A stretch of 64,000 bases of DNA, taken from NCBI RefSeq assembly GCF_000304315.1, contig NC_018485.1:3132501-3196500 (forward strand), given 5' to 3'. Positions 54,503 through 61,959 of this stretch are shown one piece after another. The first letter of the stretch is position 1. Each line of letters begins with the position of its first letter. The notes below the pieces were generated by a model. It was not told the DNA's origin. It searched no databases and saw nothing but the letters and a program-made list of their open reading frames with translations. The stretch is from Methylocystis sp. SC2 (lineage in GTDB: Bacteria; Pseudomonadota; Alphaproteobacteria; Rhizobiales; Beijerinckiaceae). Both the position numbers and the translations under genes were made by a program.

Positions 54503-55507
54503 ATGGACGAGCGAGCGACCGCGACAAAGCCTACGGAAGCCGGGGTCGTCGCGGCGGCGGTCTATCACGGGGGACGTAAGATCGCCGATATCGAGATCGA
54601 TGCGGCCGGAGAGTGGACCAAGCGCGAAGGCTATGTCGTCTGGATCGGACTGCACGAGCCGTCACAAGAGCTGCTGGAGCGCGTCGGCGAACAGTTCGCG
54701 TTGCATCATCTTGCGATCGAGGACGCAGTCAAGGCGCATCAGTTTCCCAAGCTCGAAGAATATGAAGACAGCGTTTTCATCGTCGCGCGCACCGCGCAGA
54801 TGGTCGACGGCCGCATCGCTTTTGGCGAGACGCATATTTTTATCGGCGCCGGCTATGTCGTGAGCGTGCGCCATGGCGCGTCGAGCTCCTATGCGCATGT
54901 GCGCGAACGCTGCGAAGCGCGCGCGGAACGGCTCTCGGAGGGCGAGGACTTCATCGTCTACGCCATTCTCGATTTCATCGTCGACAACTATTTTCCGGTG
55001 CTCGACGCGATCAACTGTCAGGTCGAGGACATCGAGGATCATGTTCTCGCGACGACGATGGGCACGCCGGAAATCGAGCAGCTCTATAGTTTACGGCGCG
55101 ACCTCTTGCATTTGCGCAACGCCGTGACGCCGCTTTCGGACGTCTGCCGTCGCTTGGAGCGCAGCGACGTCGTCGCCATCGATCGGGAAATGCGGCCGCA
55201 TTTTCGCGACGTTCGCGACCATCTGCGCCGCGTTCAGGAACGCATCGACACAATGCGGGAGACGCTCGCCTTCGCTTTCGAGTCGAGCCTGATGAACGCG
55301 CAGATCCAGCAGACCGACATTTCGCGCCGACTCGCCGCCTGGGCCGCGATTCTGGCGGTGCCCACCGCCATCGCCGGCATCTACGGCATGAACTTTCAGC
55401 ACATGCCCGAACTCCAGTGGGAGTATGGCTATTACGTCGTGCTTGGCGTGACGATGTCGATCTGCGGCTATCTGTATTATCGGCTGCGCCGCGCCCGCTG
55501 GCTGTGA
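54503..55507 (+). CDS. corA: CorA family magnesium/divalent cation transporter
   Basis: A 334-residue channel with a cytoplasmic domain and two C-terminal helices. The signature GMN is in YGMNFQHMPELQWEYGYY between the helices. Mg, Co or Zn transport is possible; the form (start LEEYEDSVFIVART, HIFIGAGYVVSVRHG) fits the CorA main group. It follows grpE at 16 bases, probably co-transcribed. Confidence 0.94.
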   Translation: MDERATATKPTEAGVVAAAVYHGGRKIADIEIDAAGEWTKREGYVVWIGLHEPSQELLERVGEQFALHHLAIEDAVKAHQFPKLEEYEDSVFIVARTAQMVDGRIAFGETHIFIGAGYVVSVRHGASSSYAHVRERCEARAERLSEGEDFIVYAILDFIVDNYFPVLDAINCQVEDIEDHVLATTMGTPEIEQLYSLRRDLLHLRNAVTPLSDVCRRLERSDVVAIDREMRPHFRDVRDHLRRVQERIDTMRETLAFAFESSLMNAQIQQTDISRRLAAWAAILAVPTAIAGIYGMNFQHMPELQWEYGYYVVLGVTMSICGYLYYRLRRARWL

Positions 55508-55648
55508 ACGCCGCCCGCCGTCACGGCGAAGGCGCGTCGCCAAGGCTCTCGCGCCGCGCGCGTTTCGGGCGCAGCCGCCCGCCACCGTTTGCTTGGGCCT
55601 AGCGCCTTACGAAAGTTTCATCCCGCCGCCATTGGCCGGCAAAGCGGC

Positions 55649-55718
55649 AATCTCCATCTTTCATCCTGCGGCGACGTTGCGCTCCCTCCTCCACGCGGCG
55701 TCGTTCAAGATGGAGATT
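55649..55718 (+). promoter_or_regulatory. 12-bp inverted repeat that can mask the degP ribosome binding site
   Basis: AATCTCCATCTT (55649-55660) and AAGATGGAGATT (55707-55718) are exact reverse complements, 46 bases apart. The right arm includes the GGAG (55712-55715) expected to be the SD for ATG 55725. Pairing in the mRNA would hide it. It may be an RNA thermometer, or the arms may be a DNA-binding site. Confidence 0.45.
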
Positions 55719-55724
55719 TTGAGA

Positions 55725-57239
55725 ATGCCTATCGCAAACAATCCTCGCGACCGCGCCATTGCAGCGCCGCGCCGCGCGTCCCGTCTGGCGCTGATGGGCG
55801 CTGCGGCCGCATTCGCGCTGGGCGCCGCGATCGGTCCGGCGCCGCTGACGCCGGCTTATGCCGAAGCGCCGCTTTCAGGTTCTGTCACCGCCGCCGGACC
55901 CGCCTCCTTTGCTGACGTCGTCGAGCGGGTCAAGCCGGCGGTCGTCGCCATCAAGGTCAAAGCCGTCGATGATCAGCAGGGCGGCATCTTCGAGATGCCG
56001 GACGTATCGCCCGACGACCCGATGTACCGCTTTTTCAAGCGCTTCGGAGAAGGTCAAGGGGGCCGTCCGCAAAAGCACATGACGATGTCGCAGGGCTCTG
56101 GTTTCATCATCAGCCCGGACGGCTATGTCGTCACCAATAACCACGTTGTGGAGCACGCCAGCGAAGTCGAGGTTGCGCTCGACGACGGAAGAACGCTGCC
56201 CGCCAAGGTTGTCGGCACGGATAAGCGCACCGATTTGGCGCTGCTCAAGATCAGCGACGGCGCAAAACTGCCCTATGTCGACTGGGGCTCCGCGGCGCCG
56301 CGCGTCGGCGATTGGGTGATCGCGGTCGGAAACCCGTTCGGACTCGGAGGCTCGGTCACCGCCGGCATCGTTTCGGCGCGCGGGCGCGACATCGGCGCAG
56401 GCCCTTACGACGACTTCCTGCAGATCGACGCGCCGGTCAATCGCGGCAATTCCGGCGGTCCGGCGTTCGATTCGCGCGGCAATGTGATCGGCGTCAATAC
56501 GGCGATCTATTCGCCTTCCGGCGGTTCGATCGGCATCGGCTTCGCCATTCCGGCCGAGGTGGCCAAGGACGTGGTCGCGGCGCTCAAGGATAAAGGCTCC
56601 GTGTCGCGCGGCTGGATTGGGGTCAAGATTCAAAACGTGACGCCGGAAATCGCCGACAGCATGGGGCTGAAGTCCGCGAAAGGCGCGCTGATCGCGCAGC
56701 CGCAGCGGGGCGCGCCGGCGGAAGAGGCCGGCCTGAAGTCTGGCGACGTCATCGTCGCCGTCAACGGCGACAAGATCGACACGTCGCGCGATCTCGCGCG
56801 CCGCATCGCCGCCCTCGGCCCGGGCAAGACGGCGGACATCACCTATCTGCGCTCGGGCGTCGAAAAGACGGTGAAGCTGAAACTCGGCGCGCTGCCCGAC
56901 GAACGCGAAGCGCGCGCCGACGACGAAGGCTTTTCGGAGCACGGACCGGAACTGTCCGGCCTTGGGCTCGAGGTCGCCCCGGCGGCTGAGGTCCGCGGCG
57001 CAGGCCGGCAAGGGCTGTTCGTGACGGATCTCGATCCCTCCGGCGCCGCCGCGCAAAAGGGACTGCGCAGGGGCGACGTGATCGTCGAGGCCGCCGGGCA
57101 GCCGGTGAGCTCCCGTGGCGACCTCGCCTCGGCGCTCGAGGCGGCGCGCAAGGAAGGACGGCGTTCGGTGCTGCTGCGCGTGAAATCCGCGGACGGCGCG
57201 AAGTTCATCGCCGTTCCGGTGAAAGGCGGCGCCGGCTAG
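55725..57239 (+). CDS. degP: Do/DegP-type periplasmic serine protease
   Basis: A quality-control protease and chaperone of the periplasm. From ATG 55725 it has 504 residues: signal peptide (LALMGAAAAFALGAAIG), the trypsin-like domain with His140 (TNNHVVEH), Asp170 (DKRTDLALLK) and Ser243 (NRGNSGGPAF), then two PDZ domains (GAPAEEAGLKSGDVIVAVNG and GAAAQKGLRRGDVIVEAAG). Starts at 55710 and 55593 are in frame, but GGAG fits 55725. It is followed by a strong terminator and a two-component system. Confidence 0.95.
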   Translation: MPIANNPRDRAIAAPRRASRLALMGAAAAFALGAAIGPAPLTPAYAEAPLSGSVTAAGPASFADVVERVKPAVVAIKVKAVDDQQGGIFEMPDVSPDDPMYRFFKRFGEGQGGRPQKHMTMSQGSGFIISPDGYVVTNNHVVEHASEVEVALDDGRTLPAKVVGTDKRTDLALLKISDGAKLPYVDWGSAAPRVGDWVIAVGNPFGLGGSVTAGIVSARGRDIGAGPYDDFLQIDAPVNRGNSGGPAFDSRGNVIGVNTAIYSPSGGSIGIGFAIPAEVAKDVVAALKDKGSVSRGWIGVKIQNVTPEIADSMGLKSAKGALIAQPQRGAPAEEAGLKSGDVIVAVNGDKIDTSRDLARRIAALGPGKTADITYLRSGVEKTVKLKLGALPDEREARADDEGFSEHGPELSGLGLEVAPAAEVRGAGRQGLFVTDLDPSGAAAQKGLRRGDVIVEAAGQPVSSRGDLASALEAARKEGRRSVLLRVKSADGAKFIAVPVKGGAG

Positions 57240-57353
57240 GGCGGCTTAAGGGACTTCTTGCGTTGAGGCCGTCGTCACTGCACCCGCCCGCAGCCGGTCT
57301 CCGCAACGAAGAGCGTCGGGCAGAGCCAGTCCCCTCCTGGCGCCCGAACGCGG

Positions 57354-57392
57354 GGCAGGCTGGCGCGCAATGCGCCGGCCTGCCGTTTTTTT
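57354..57392 (+). terminator. Intrinsic terminator of degP
   Basis: Arms 57354-57366 and 57372-57384 pair over 13 bp with one G-U wobble and a GCAAT loop, followed by seven T at 57386-57392. It is 23 bases before the response regulator start, so that system must have its own promoter or depend on read-through. Confidence 0.9.
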
Positions 57393-57403
57393 GCAATCTC
57401 AGC

Positions 57404-57409
57404 TATAGT
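57404..57409 (+). promoter_or_regulatory. Possible -10 box (TATAGT) just before the response regulator start
   Basis: TATAGT lies 5 bases before ATG 57415, and no SD is seen in front of that ATG. A promoter here would yield a leaderless mRNA. The -35 region falls inside the degP terminator stem and is poor, so this is weak. Confidence 0.25.
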
Positions 57410-57414
57410 GAAAC

Positions 57415-58098
57415 ATGCGCATTCTGATCATTGAAGACGACAGCGAAGCGAGCGAATACCTCGTCAAGGCGTTCCGCGAACAAGGCCATGTCGCCGAACA
57501 CGCCGCCGATGGGCTTGCCGGCTATGGACGCGCCAGCGAAGGCGGTTACGACGTGCTGATCGTCGACAGGATGCTGCCCAAGATGGATGGGCTGTCGCTG
57601 ATCTCGGGCCTGCGCGAGCAGGGCGTTCAGACGCCGGCGCTCATTCTCTCCGCGCTCGGCCAGGTCGACGACCGGGTGAAGGGTCTGCGCGCCGGGGGCG
57701 ACGACTATCTGCCAAAACCCTACGCCTTTTCGGAACTGCTGGCGCGGGTCGAGGCGCTGGCGCGCCGCCGCGTCGGGCCCAAGGGCGAAGAAACCCAGTA
57801 TCGCGTCGGCGATCTGGAGCTCGATCGCTTGTCGCACAAGGTGACGGTCGGCAGCCAGGAGGTGGTGCTTCAGCCGCGCGAGTTCCGGCTGCTGGAATAT
57901 CTGATGAAACACGCCGGCCAGGTGGTGACCCGCACCATGCTGCTCGAGAATGTCTGGGACTATCATTTCGATCCGCAGACCAATGTCATCGACGTGCATA
58001 TTTCCCGTTTGCGCTCCAAGATCGACAAAGGCCGCGAGAACCCGCTTCTGCACACCATCCGCGGGGCTGGGTATATGATCCGTGACGGCGCTCGGTAA
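57415..58098 (+). CDS. OmpR/PhoB-family response regulator
   Basis: A 227-residue regulator. Receiver domain: MRILIIEDDS start, phosphoacceptor Asp51 (LIVDRMLPKMDG) and conserved Lys in YLPKPYAF. DNA-binding winged helix: LQPREFRLLEYLMKHAGQVV to NVIDVHISRLRSKID. It pairs with the overlapping histidine kinase gene. The target genes are unknown; degP lies just upstream. Confidence 0.95.
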   Translation: MRILIIEDDSEASEYLVKAFREQGHVAEHAADGLAGYGRASEGGYDVLIVDRMLPKMDGLSLISGLREQGVQTPALILSALGQVDDRVKGLRAGGDDYLPKPYAFSELLARVEALARRRVGPKGEETQYRVGDLELDRLSHKVTVGSQEVVLQPREFRLLEYLMKHAGQVVTRTMLLENVWDYHFDPQTNVIDVHISRLRSKIDKGRENPLLHTIRGAGYMIRDGAR

Positions 58099-59494
58099 GC
58101 TTTTCCGCACGACGGCGTTCAAACTGTCGATCGCCTATCTCGTGCTGTTCTCGATTGGCGCGGGCCTCGTGCTCGCGCGCGTCGGCGCACGCGTCAAGGA
58201 AGTTCTCGACGAACAGATCGAGCAGACCGTCGACGCAGAAATACGGGCGCTGTCCGAACAATATGCGCAGGGCGGCCTGCGCCAGCTCGCCAATGCGGTG
58301 GAGCGCCGCGTGCGCGCGCCCGGCGGTTCGCTCTATCTGCTCTCGAGTCATGCCGGAGACGTCATCGTCGGCAACATCGAGCCGCCGAATTTCACGCCGT
58401 CGGGCGGCACGGAACTCGTCGAGACGACCTATGAGCGACGCGGCGAGCCGGGCGACAAGCATCCGGCCTTGCTGCGGCTGTTTCTGCTTCCCGGCGGCTT
58501 TCGCCTGCTTATCGGCCATGACATCGAAGATCATGAAGTGCTTCGCGGCATATTGCGTCGCGCGCTCGGCGTGTCGCTCTTCTGGCTCGCGCTCGTCGGC
58601 GCGCTTGGCGGCTTGTTCGTCTCGCACCGCATGCTGGAGCGCGTCGACGTGATGTCGGGCTCGGCCCGCCGCATCATGGCGGGCGATATGCACGAGCGAC
58701 TCGCCATCTCGGGCGCCGGCGACGAGCTTGACCGGCTGGCGGAAAACTTCAACGCCATGCTCGAGCGCATCAGCGAGTTGATGGCCGGCTTGCGCGAAGT
58801 TTCCGATAATATCGCCCATGACCTCAAGACGCCGTTGACCCGATTGCGCAACCGCGCCGAGGCGGCGTTGCGGGCAGGCTCGAACGACAGCGAGCATCGC
58901 GCGGCGCTCGCCGCCGTGATCGAAGAATCCGACAACCTGATCCGCGTGTTCAACGCGCTATTGATGATCGCGCGCGCCGAGGCCGGCTATTCCAGCGACA
59001 ATATGGCGAGCTTCGACGCCGACGCCGTCGTGCGCGACATCGCCGAGATGTACGAGCCCGTCGCCGAAGAGCAGGGCGTCCGCCTCGACGTGGCGGCGCA
59101 GGACGGACTTGCGGTCACCGGCAGCCGCGAACTGCTCGGGCAGGCGCTCGTGAATCTCGTCGACAATGCGCTGAAATATGGCGGGACAGGCGATGAGCCG
59201 CGCATCGCCATCGACGCGCGGCGCGTCGGCGATCGCGTGGAAATCATTGTCGCGGATCGCGGACCCGGCATTGCGCCATCGGATCGCGAGCGCGTGGTGG
59301 GACGTTTTGTGCGGCTTGAGAATTCCCGTTCGCGGCCAGGCTCAGGTCTCGGCCTGTCGCTGGCGGCGGCGGTTGCGCGGATGCATCACGGCGCGTTGCG
59401 GATAGAAGACAATGCGCCTGGATTGCGCGTGGCGCTATCGCTGCCGGCGATGCGCACAACGGTCGGTCCGGCGGCGCGGATGGAGCGCGCATAA
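58082..59494 (+). CDS. Sensor histidine kinase, partner of the OmpR-type regulator
   Basis: A 470-residue membrane kinase: helix 1 (about 13-32), periplasmic sensor to about 155, helix 2 (about 162-182), HAMP, HisKA with His246 in DNIAHDLKTPLTRL, and HATPase with NLVDNALKYGG, DRGPGI and GSGLGLSLAAAV. It begins with GTG 58082, overlapping the regulator by 17 bases. Its 3' end overlaps the end of the opposite-strand kinase gene by 109 bases. Confidence 0.94.
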   Translation: MTALGKLFRTTAFKLSIAYLVLFSIGAGLVLARVGARVKEVLDEQIEQTVDAEIRALSEQYAQGGLRQLANAVERRVRAPGGSLYLLSSHAGDVIVGNIEPPNFTPSGGTELVETTYERRGEPGDKHPALLRLFLLPGGFRLLIGHDIEDHEVLRGILRRALGVSLFWLALVGALGGLFVSHRMLERVDVMSGSARRIMAGDMHERLAISGAGDELDRLAENFNAMLERISELMAGLREVSDNIAHDLKTPLTRLRNRAEAALRAGSNDSEHRAALAAVIEESDNLIRVFNALLMIARAEAGYSSDNMASFDADAVVRDIAEMYEPVAEEQGVRLDVAAQDGLAVTGSRELLGQALVNLVDNALKYGGTGDEPRIAIDARRVGDRVEIIVADRGPGIAPSDRERVVGRFVRLENSRSRPGSGLGLSLAAAVARMHHGALRIEDNAPGLRVALSLPAMRTTVGPAARMERA

Positions 59495-61824
59495 GGCGCG
59501 GTCTGCGCGGTCGCGGCCGCTTCGACGGCGCGCGCCTTCAATGGGGTCACCGTCGCGGAGGCCGCCGGCAAGCGCATCATGACGACGGTGCCTTCTCCAA
59601 GACGGGAGCGGACGCGCAGCGCGCCGCCATGCAGCTCGATGAGGGCGCGGGCGATGGCGAGGCCGAGCCCGGATCCGCGCATGCCGTTTTCCATCAGATC
59701 GGCGCATTGTTCGAACGGCTTGCCGAGCTTGGGGATGGCGCGCGGGTCGATGCCGCGTCCCGAATCCTCGACATAGACGTCGATCGCGCCGCCGTGGGCG
59801 CGCGCGCGCACCCGCACGACGCGTCCGGATTCGCTGAATTTGACGGCGTTCGACAGAAAGATGCTCAGCGTCTTGACGATCGCCGCTTCGTCTCCGACGC
59901 AACGCAGGTTTTCGCGGGCGTCGGCGACAAGTTCGATGTTCTTTGCTTCGGCGCGCGCGCGCCAGGCTCCGACGGCTTTGCGCAGCGCCTCCGCGACGTT
60001 GATCTCCCGTTCGGCGAGGCGGATGAGGCCCGCTTCGAGACGCGACATGTCGAGAATGTCGGACAGCACTTCGTTGAGGTAATTGCCGCCCTGGCGTATG
60101 CCGCAGCAATATTCGCGATATTTTGGCGAACCGAGCGCGCCGAAAGGCTCCGCCTCCATCATTTCCGAAAAGCCGATGATGGCGTTGAGCGGCGTGCGCA
60201 GCTCATGGCTCATATTGGCGAGGAATTCCGATTTCGCCACATAGGCGGCCTCCGCCTCGGCCTTTTGATGATGATACTGCTCGGCGAGAATCGCGAGCTG
60301 CTGCGCCTGCATCTCCAGCGTCTGTCGCGAGCGGGTCAGATCGGCGACGCTTGCGGTGAGGCGGCGCTCCGATTCACGCAGCTTCTCCTCGTTGCGCTTC
60401 AGCGCCGTAATATCGGCGCCCACGGAAACATAGCCGCCGTCCTTGGTGCGGCGCTCGTTGATCTGAAGCCAGCGCCCGTCGATGAGCTGCGCCTCGTAGG
60501 TGCGGGCGTCCGGCGAAGGTCCGTCGGGCGAGGCGACCTGGGTGCGGATCAGCGGCGCGATGGCGCAGCTCATGATCTGCCGATAGTTCGCCCCGGCGGA
60601 TGCGGCTTCCAGCGAAAGGCCATGCAGCGAGAGAAATTTCGAATTGCAGGTCACGAGTCGGTTTTTGGAGTCCCACAGCACGAAGGCTTCGGAAATGGCG
60701 TCGATCGCGTCGCGCAGGCGCAAATTGGCCATCTCCGTTTGTTCGGCGAGCGCGCGTTGCTCCGAAACGTCGATGGCGATTCCAATAAGATGTTTGCCGG
60801 CTTCTCGACTGTCTTCGACGATCTGCGCTCGCGCGCGCAGCCAGATCCATTCGCCCGTGGCGTTCTTCAGCCGAAACTCGTGATCGGCGCTATTCGTCCG
60901 CGCGCTCGCGACCATGTCGGCCATCGTCTGGAAATCGCCGTCGTCGGGATGCAGCAGCGCGCTCAATTCGGCGTAGGAGAGCGAGCGGCGCTCGGCCGGC
61001 AGGCCCAACATTTCATACATGGAGTCCGACCAGTAGATCCGGCCGCGCGCAATGTCCCATTCCCACAGGCCGCACCGGCCGCGCGACAGCGCCGCCTCGA
61101 GGCGCCTGCGGATCAGCGTGTTGGCGCGTTCGACTTCCTGACGGCGCCAACTCTGGCGGAAATAGGCGAGGACGATGACGAGCAGCAGCAGCGTGGTGCA
61201 GGCGAACAGCAGCGCATAGCGGGACGCGATCACGCGCCATTCGCCGAGCACATTGTCGACGGGATAAATCATCGCCACCTGGCCGAATGGCGTCGGAAGC
61301 TTCCTGACGCTCACGAGCGCCGGAACGCCATCGGGCAAAGTGACGCGCAAGACGCCGGCGTTGTCGGCGAAGTCGAGGAGCGCGTCTTCGGCGCCGATGG
61401 CTTGCGACAGCGTCAGATCCTTCGACGGCATCGGCGGAAAGGCGGCGGCGACGCGGCCGCGCTCGTCCGTCACCAGAACGCGTCGCCCTCGCGCGAGCGC
61501 GCCTTGCGGCACGAGCTGATCGAGCGGCGCGCCGAACGGCTTTTGCGCGTCGGTCTTGATTTTATCGCGCAGGTCCTGCGACACGGCGCGCACGAAAAGG
61601 TCGAGATCGTCGACGGCCTGCTCGACCAGCCGATCCTGCATCGCGCTGGTCAGCGACACGACAAAGGCGGCGAGAGAGACGAGGCAAACCGCGCAGGCGG
61701 CGAACGCCAAAGGGCGCAGCCAGGAGAAGTCCTTCGGCCGCTTTGCGCCGTCCTCGTCGAACCTGTACGCTCCCCACACAGTATGGGCGTGAGTCTTCAC
61801 GCGGGCAGCGGGAGCGCGCGCCAT
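59386..61824 (-). CDS. PAS-domain sensor histidine kinase, PleC-like
   Basis: An 812-residue kinase: two transmembrane helices (38-60 and 203-223) around a periplasmic domain, PAS domains at about 245-357 and 372-477, a coiled coil (478-530) with YHHQKAEAEAAYVAKSEF, HisKA with His540 in MSHELRTPLNAIIGFSEMME, and HATPase with GSGLGLAIARALIELHGG. The coil and H-box resemble Caulobacter PleC and the PdhS group, which act on DivK in cell-cycle control. There is no receiver domain. A CtrA-type box lies 89 bases ahead of ATG 61824. The last about 36 residues are encoded over the tail of the convergent kinase gene. PleC function is an inference. Confidence 0.85.
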   Translation of the reverse strand: MARAPAARVKTHAHTVWGAYRFDEDGAKRPKDFSWLRPLAFAACAVCLVSLAAFVVSLTSAMQDRLVEQAVDDLDLFVRAVSQDLRDKIKTDAQKPFGAPLDQLVPQGALARGRRVLVTDERGRVAAAFPPMPSKDLTLSQAIGAEDALLDFADNAGVLRVTLPDGVPALVSVRKLPTPFGQVAMIYPVDNVLGEWRVIASRYALLFACTTLLLLVIVLAYFRQSWRRQEVERANTLIRRRLEAALSRGRCGLWEWDIARGRIYWSDSMYEMLGLPAERRSLSYAELSALLHPDDGDFQTMADMVASARTNSADHEFRLKNATGEWIWLRARAQIVEDSREAGKHLIGIAIDVSEQRALAEQTEMANLRLRDAIDAISEAFVLWDSKNRLVTCNSKFLSLHGLSLEAASAGANYRQIMSCAIAPLIRTQVASPDGPSPDARTYEAQLIDGRWLQINERRTKDGGYVSVGADITALKRNEEKLRESERRLTASVADLTRSRQTLEMQAQQLAILAEQYHHQKAEAEAAYVAKSEFLANMSHELRTPLNAIIGFSEMMEAEPFGALGSPKYREYCCGIRQGGNYLNEVLSDILDMSRLEAGLIRLAEREINVAEALRKAVGAWRARAEAKNIELVADARENLRCVGDEAAIVKTLSIFLSNAVKFSESGRVVRVRARAHGGAIDVYVEDSGRGIDPRAIPKLGKPFEQCADLMENGMRGSGLGLAIARALIELHGGALRVRSRLGEGTVVMMRLPAASATVTPLKARAVEAAATAQTAPYARSIRAAGPTVVRIAGSDSATRNPGALSSIRNAP

Positions 61825-61912
61825 CGATAGCCTCCGAAATGATTGTGATGCGAACGCGGCTTACGAGCGAATCACCTTCATTCGAATCTCTCGACGCGCG
61901 ATTGTCCAGATC

Positions 61913-61928
61913 TTAACGCGACGTTAAC
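61913..61928. promoter_or_regulatory. CtrA-type box TTAA-N7-TTAA upstream of the PleC-like kinase
   Basis: TTAACGCGACGTTAAC contains TTAA (61913-61916), seven bases and TTAA (61924-61927). This is the full CtrA recognition form known from Caulobacter and other alphaproteobacteria. It lies between the pepN stop and the kinase start, 89 bases from the latter. Confidence 0.7.
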
Positions 61929-61959
61929 GACTCTTTTTTAGGCGCCTCAGCCAAGCGCA

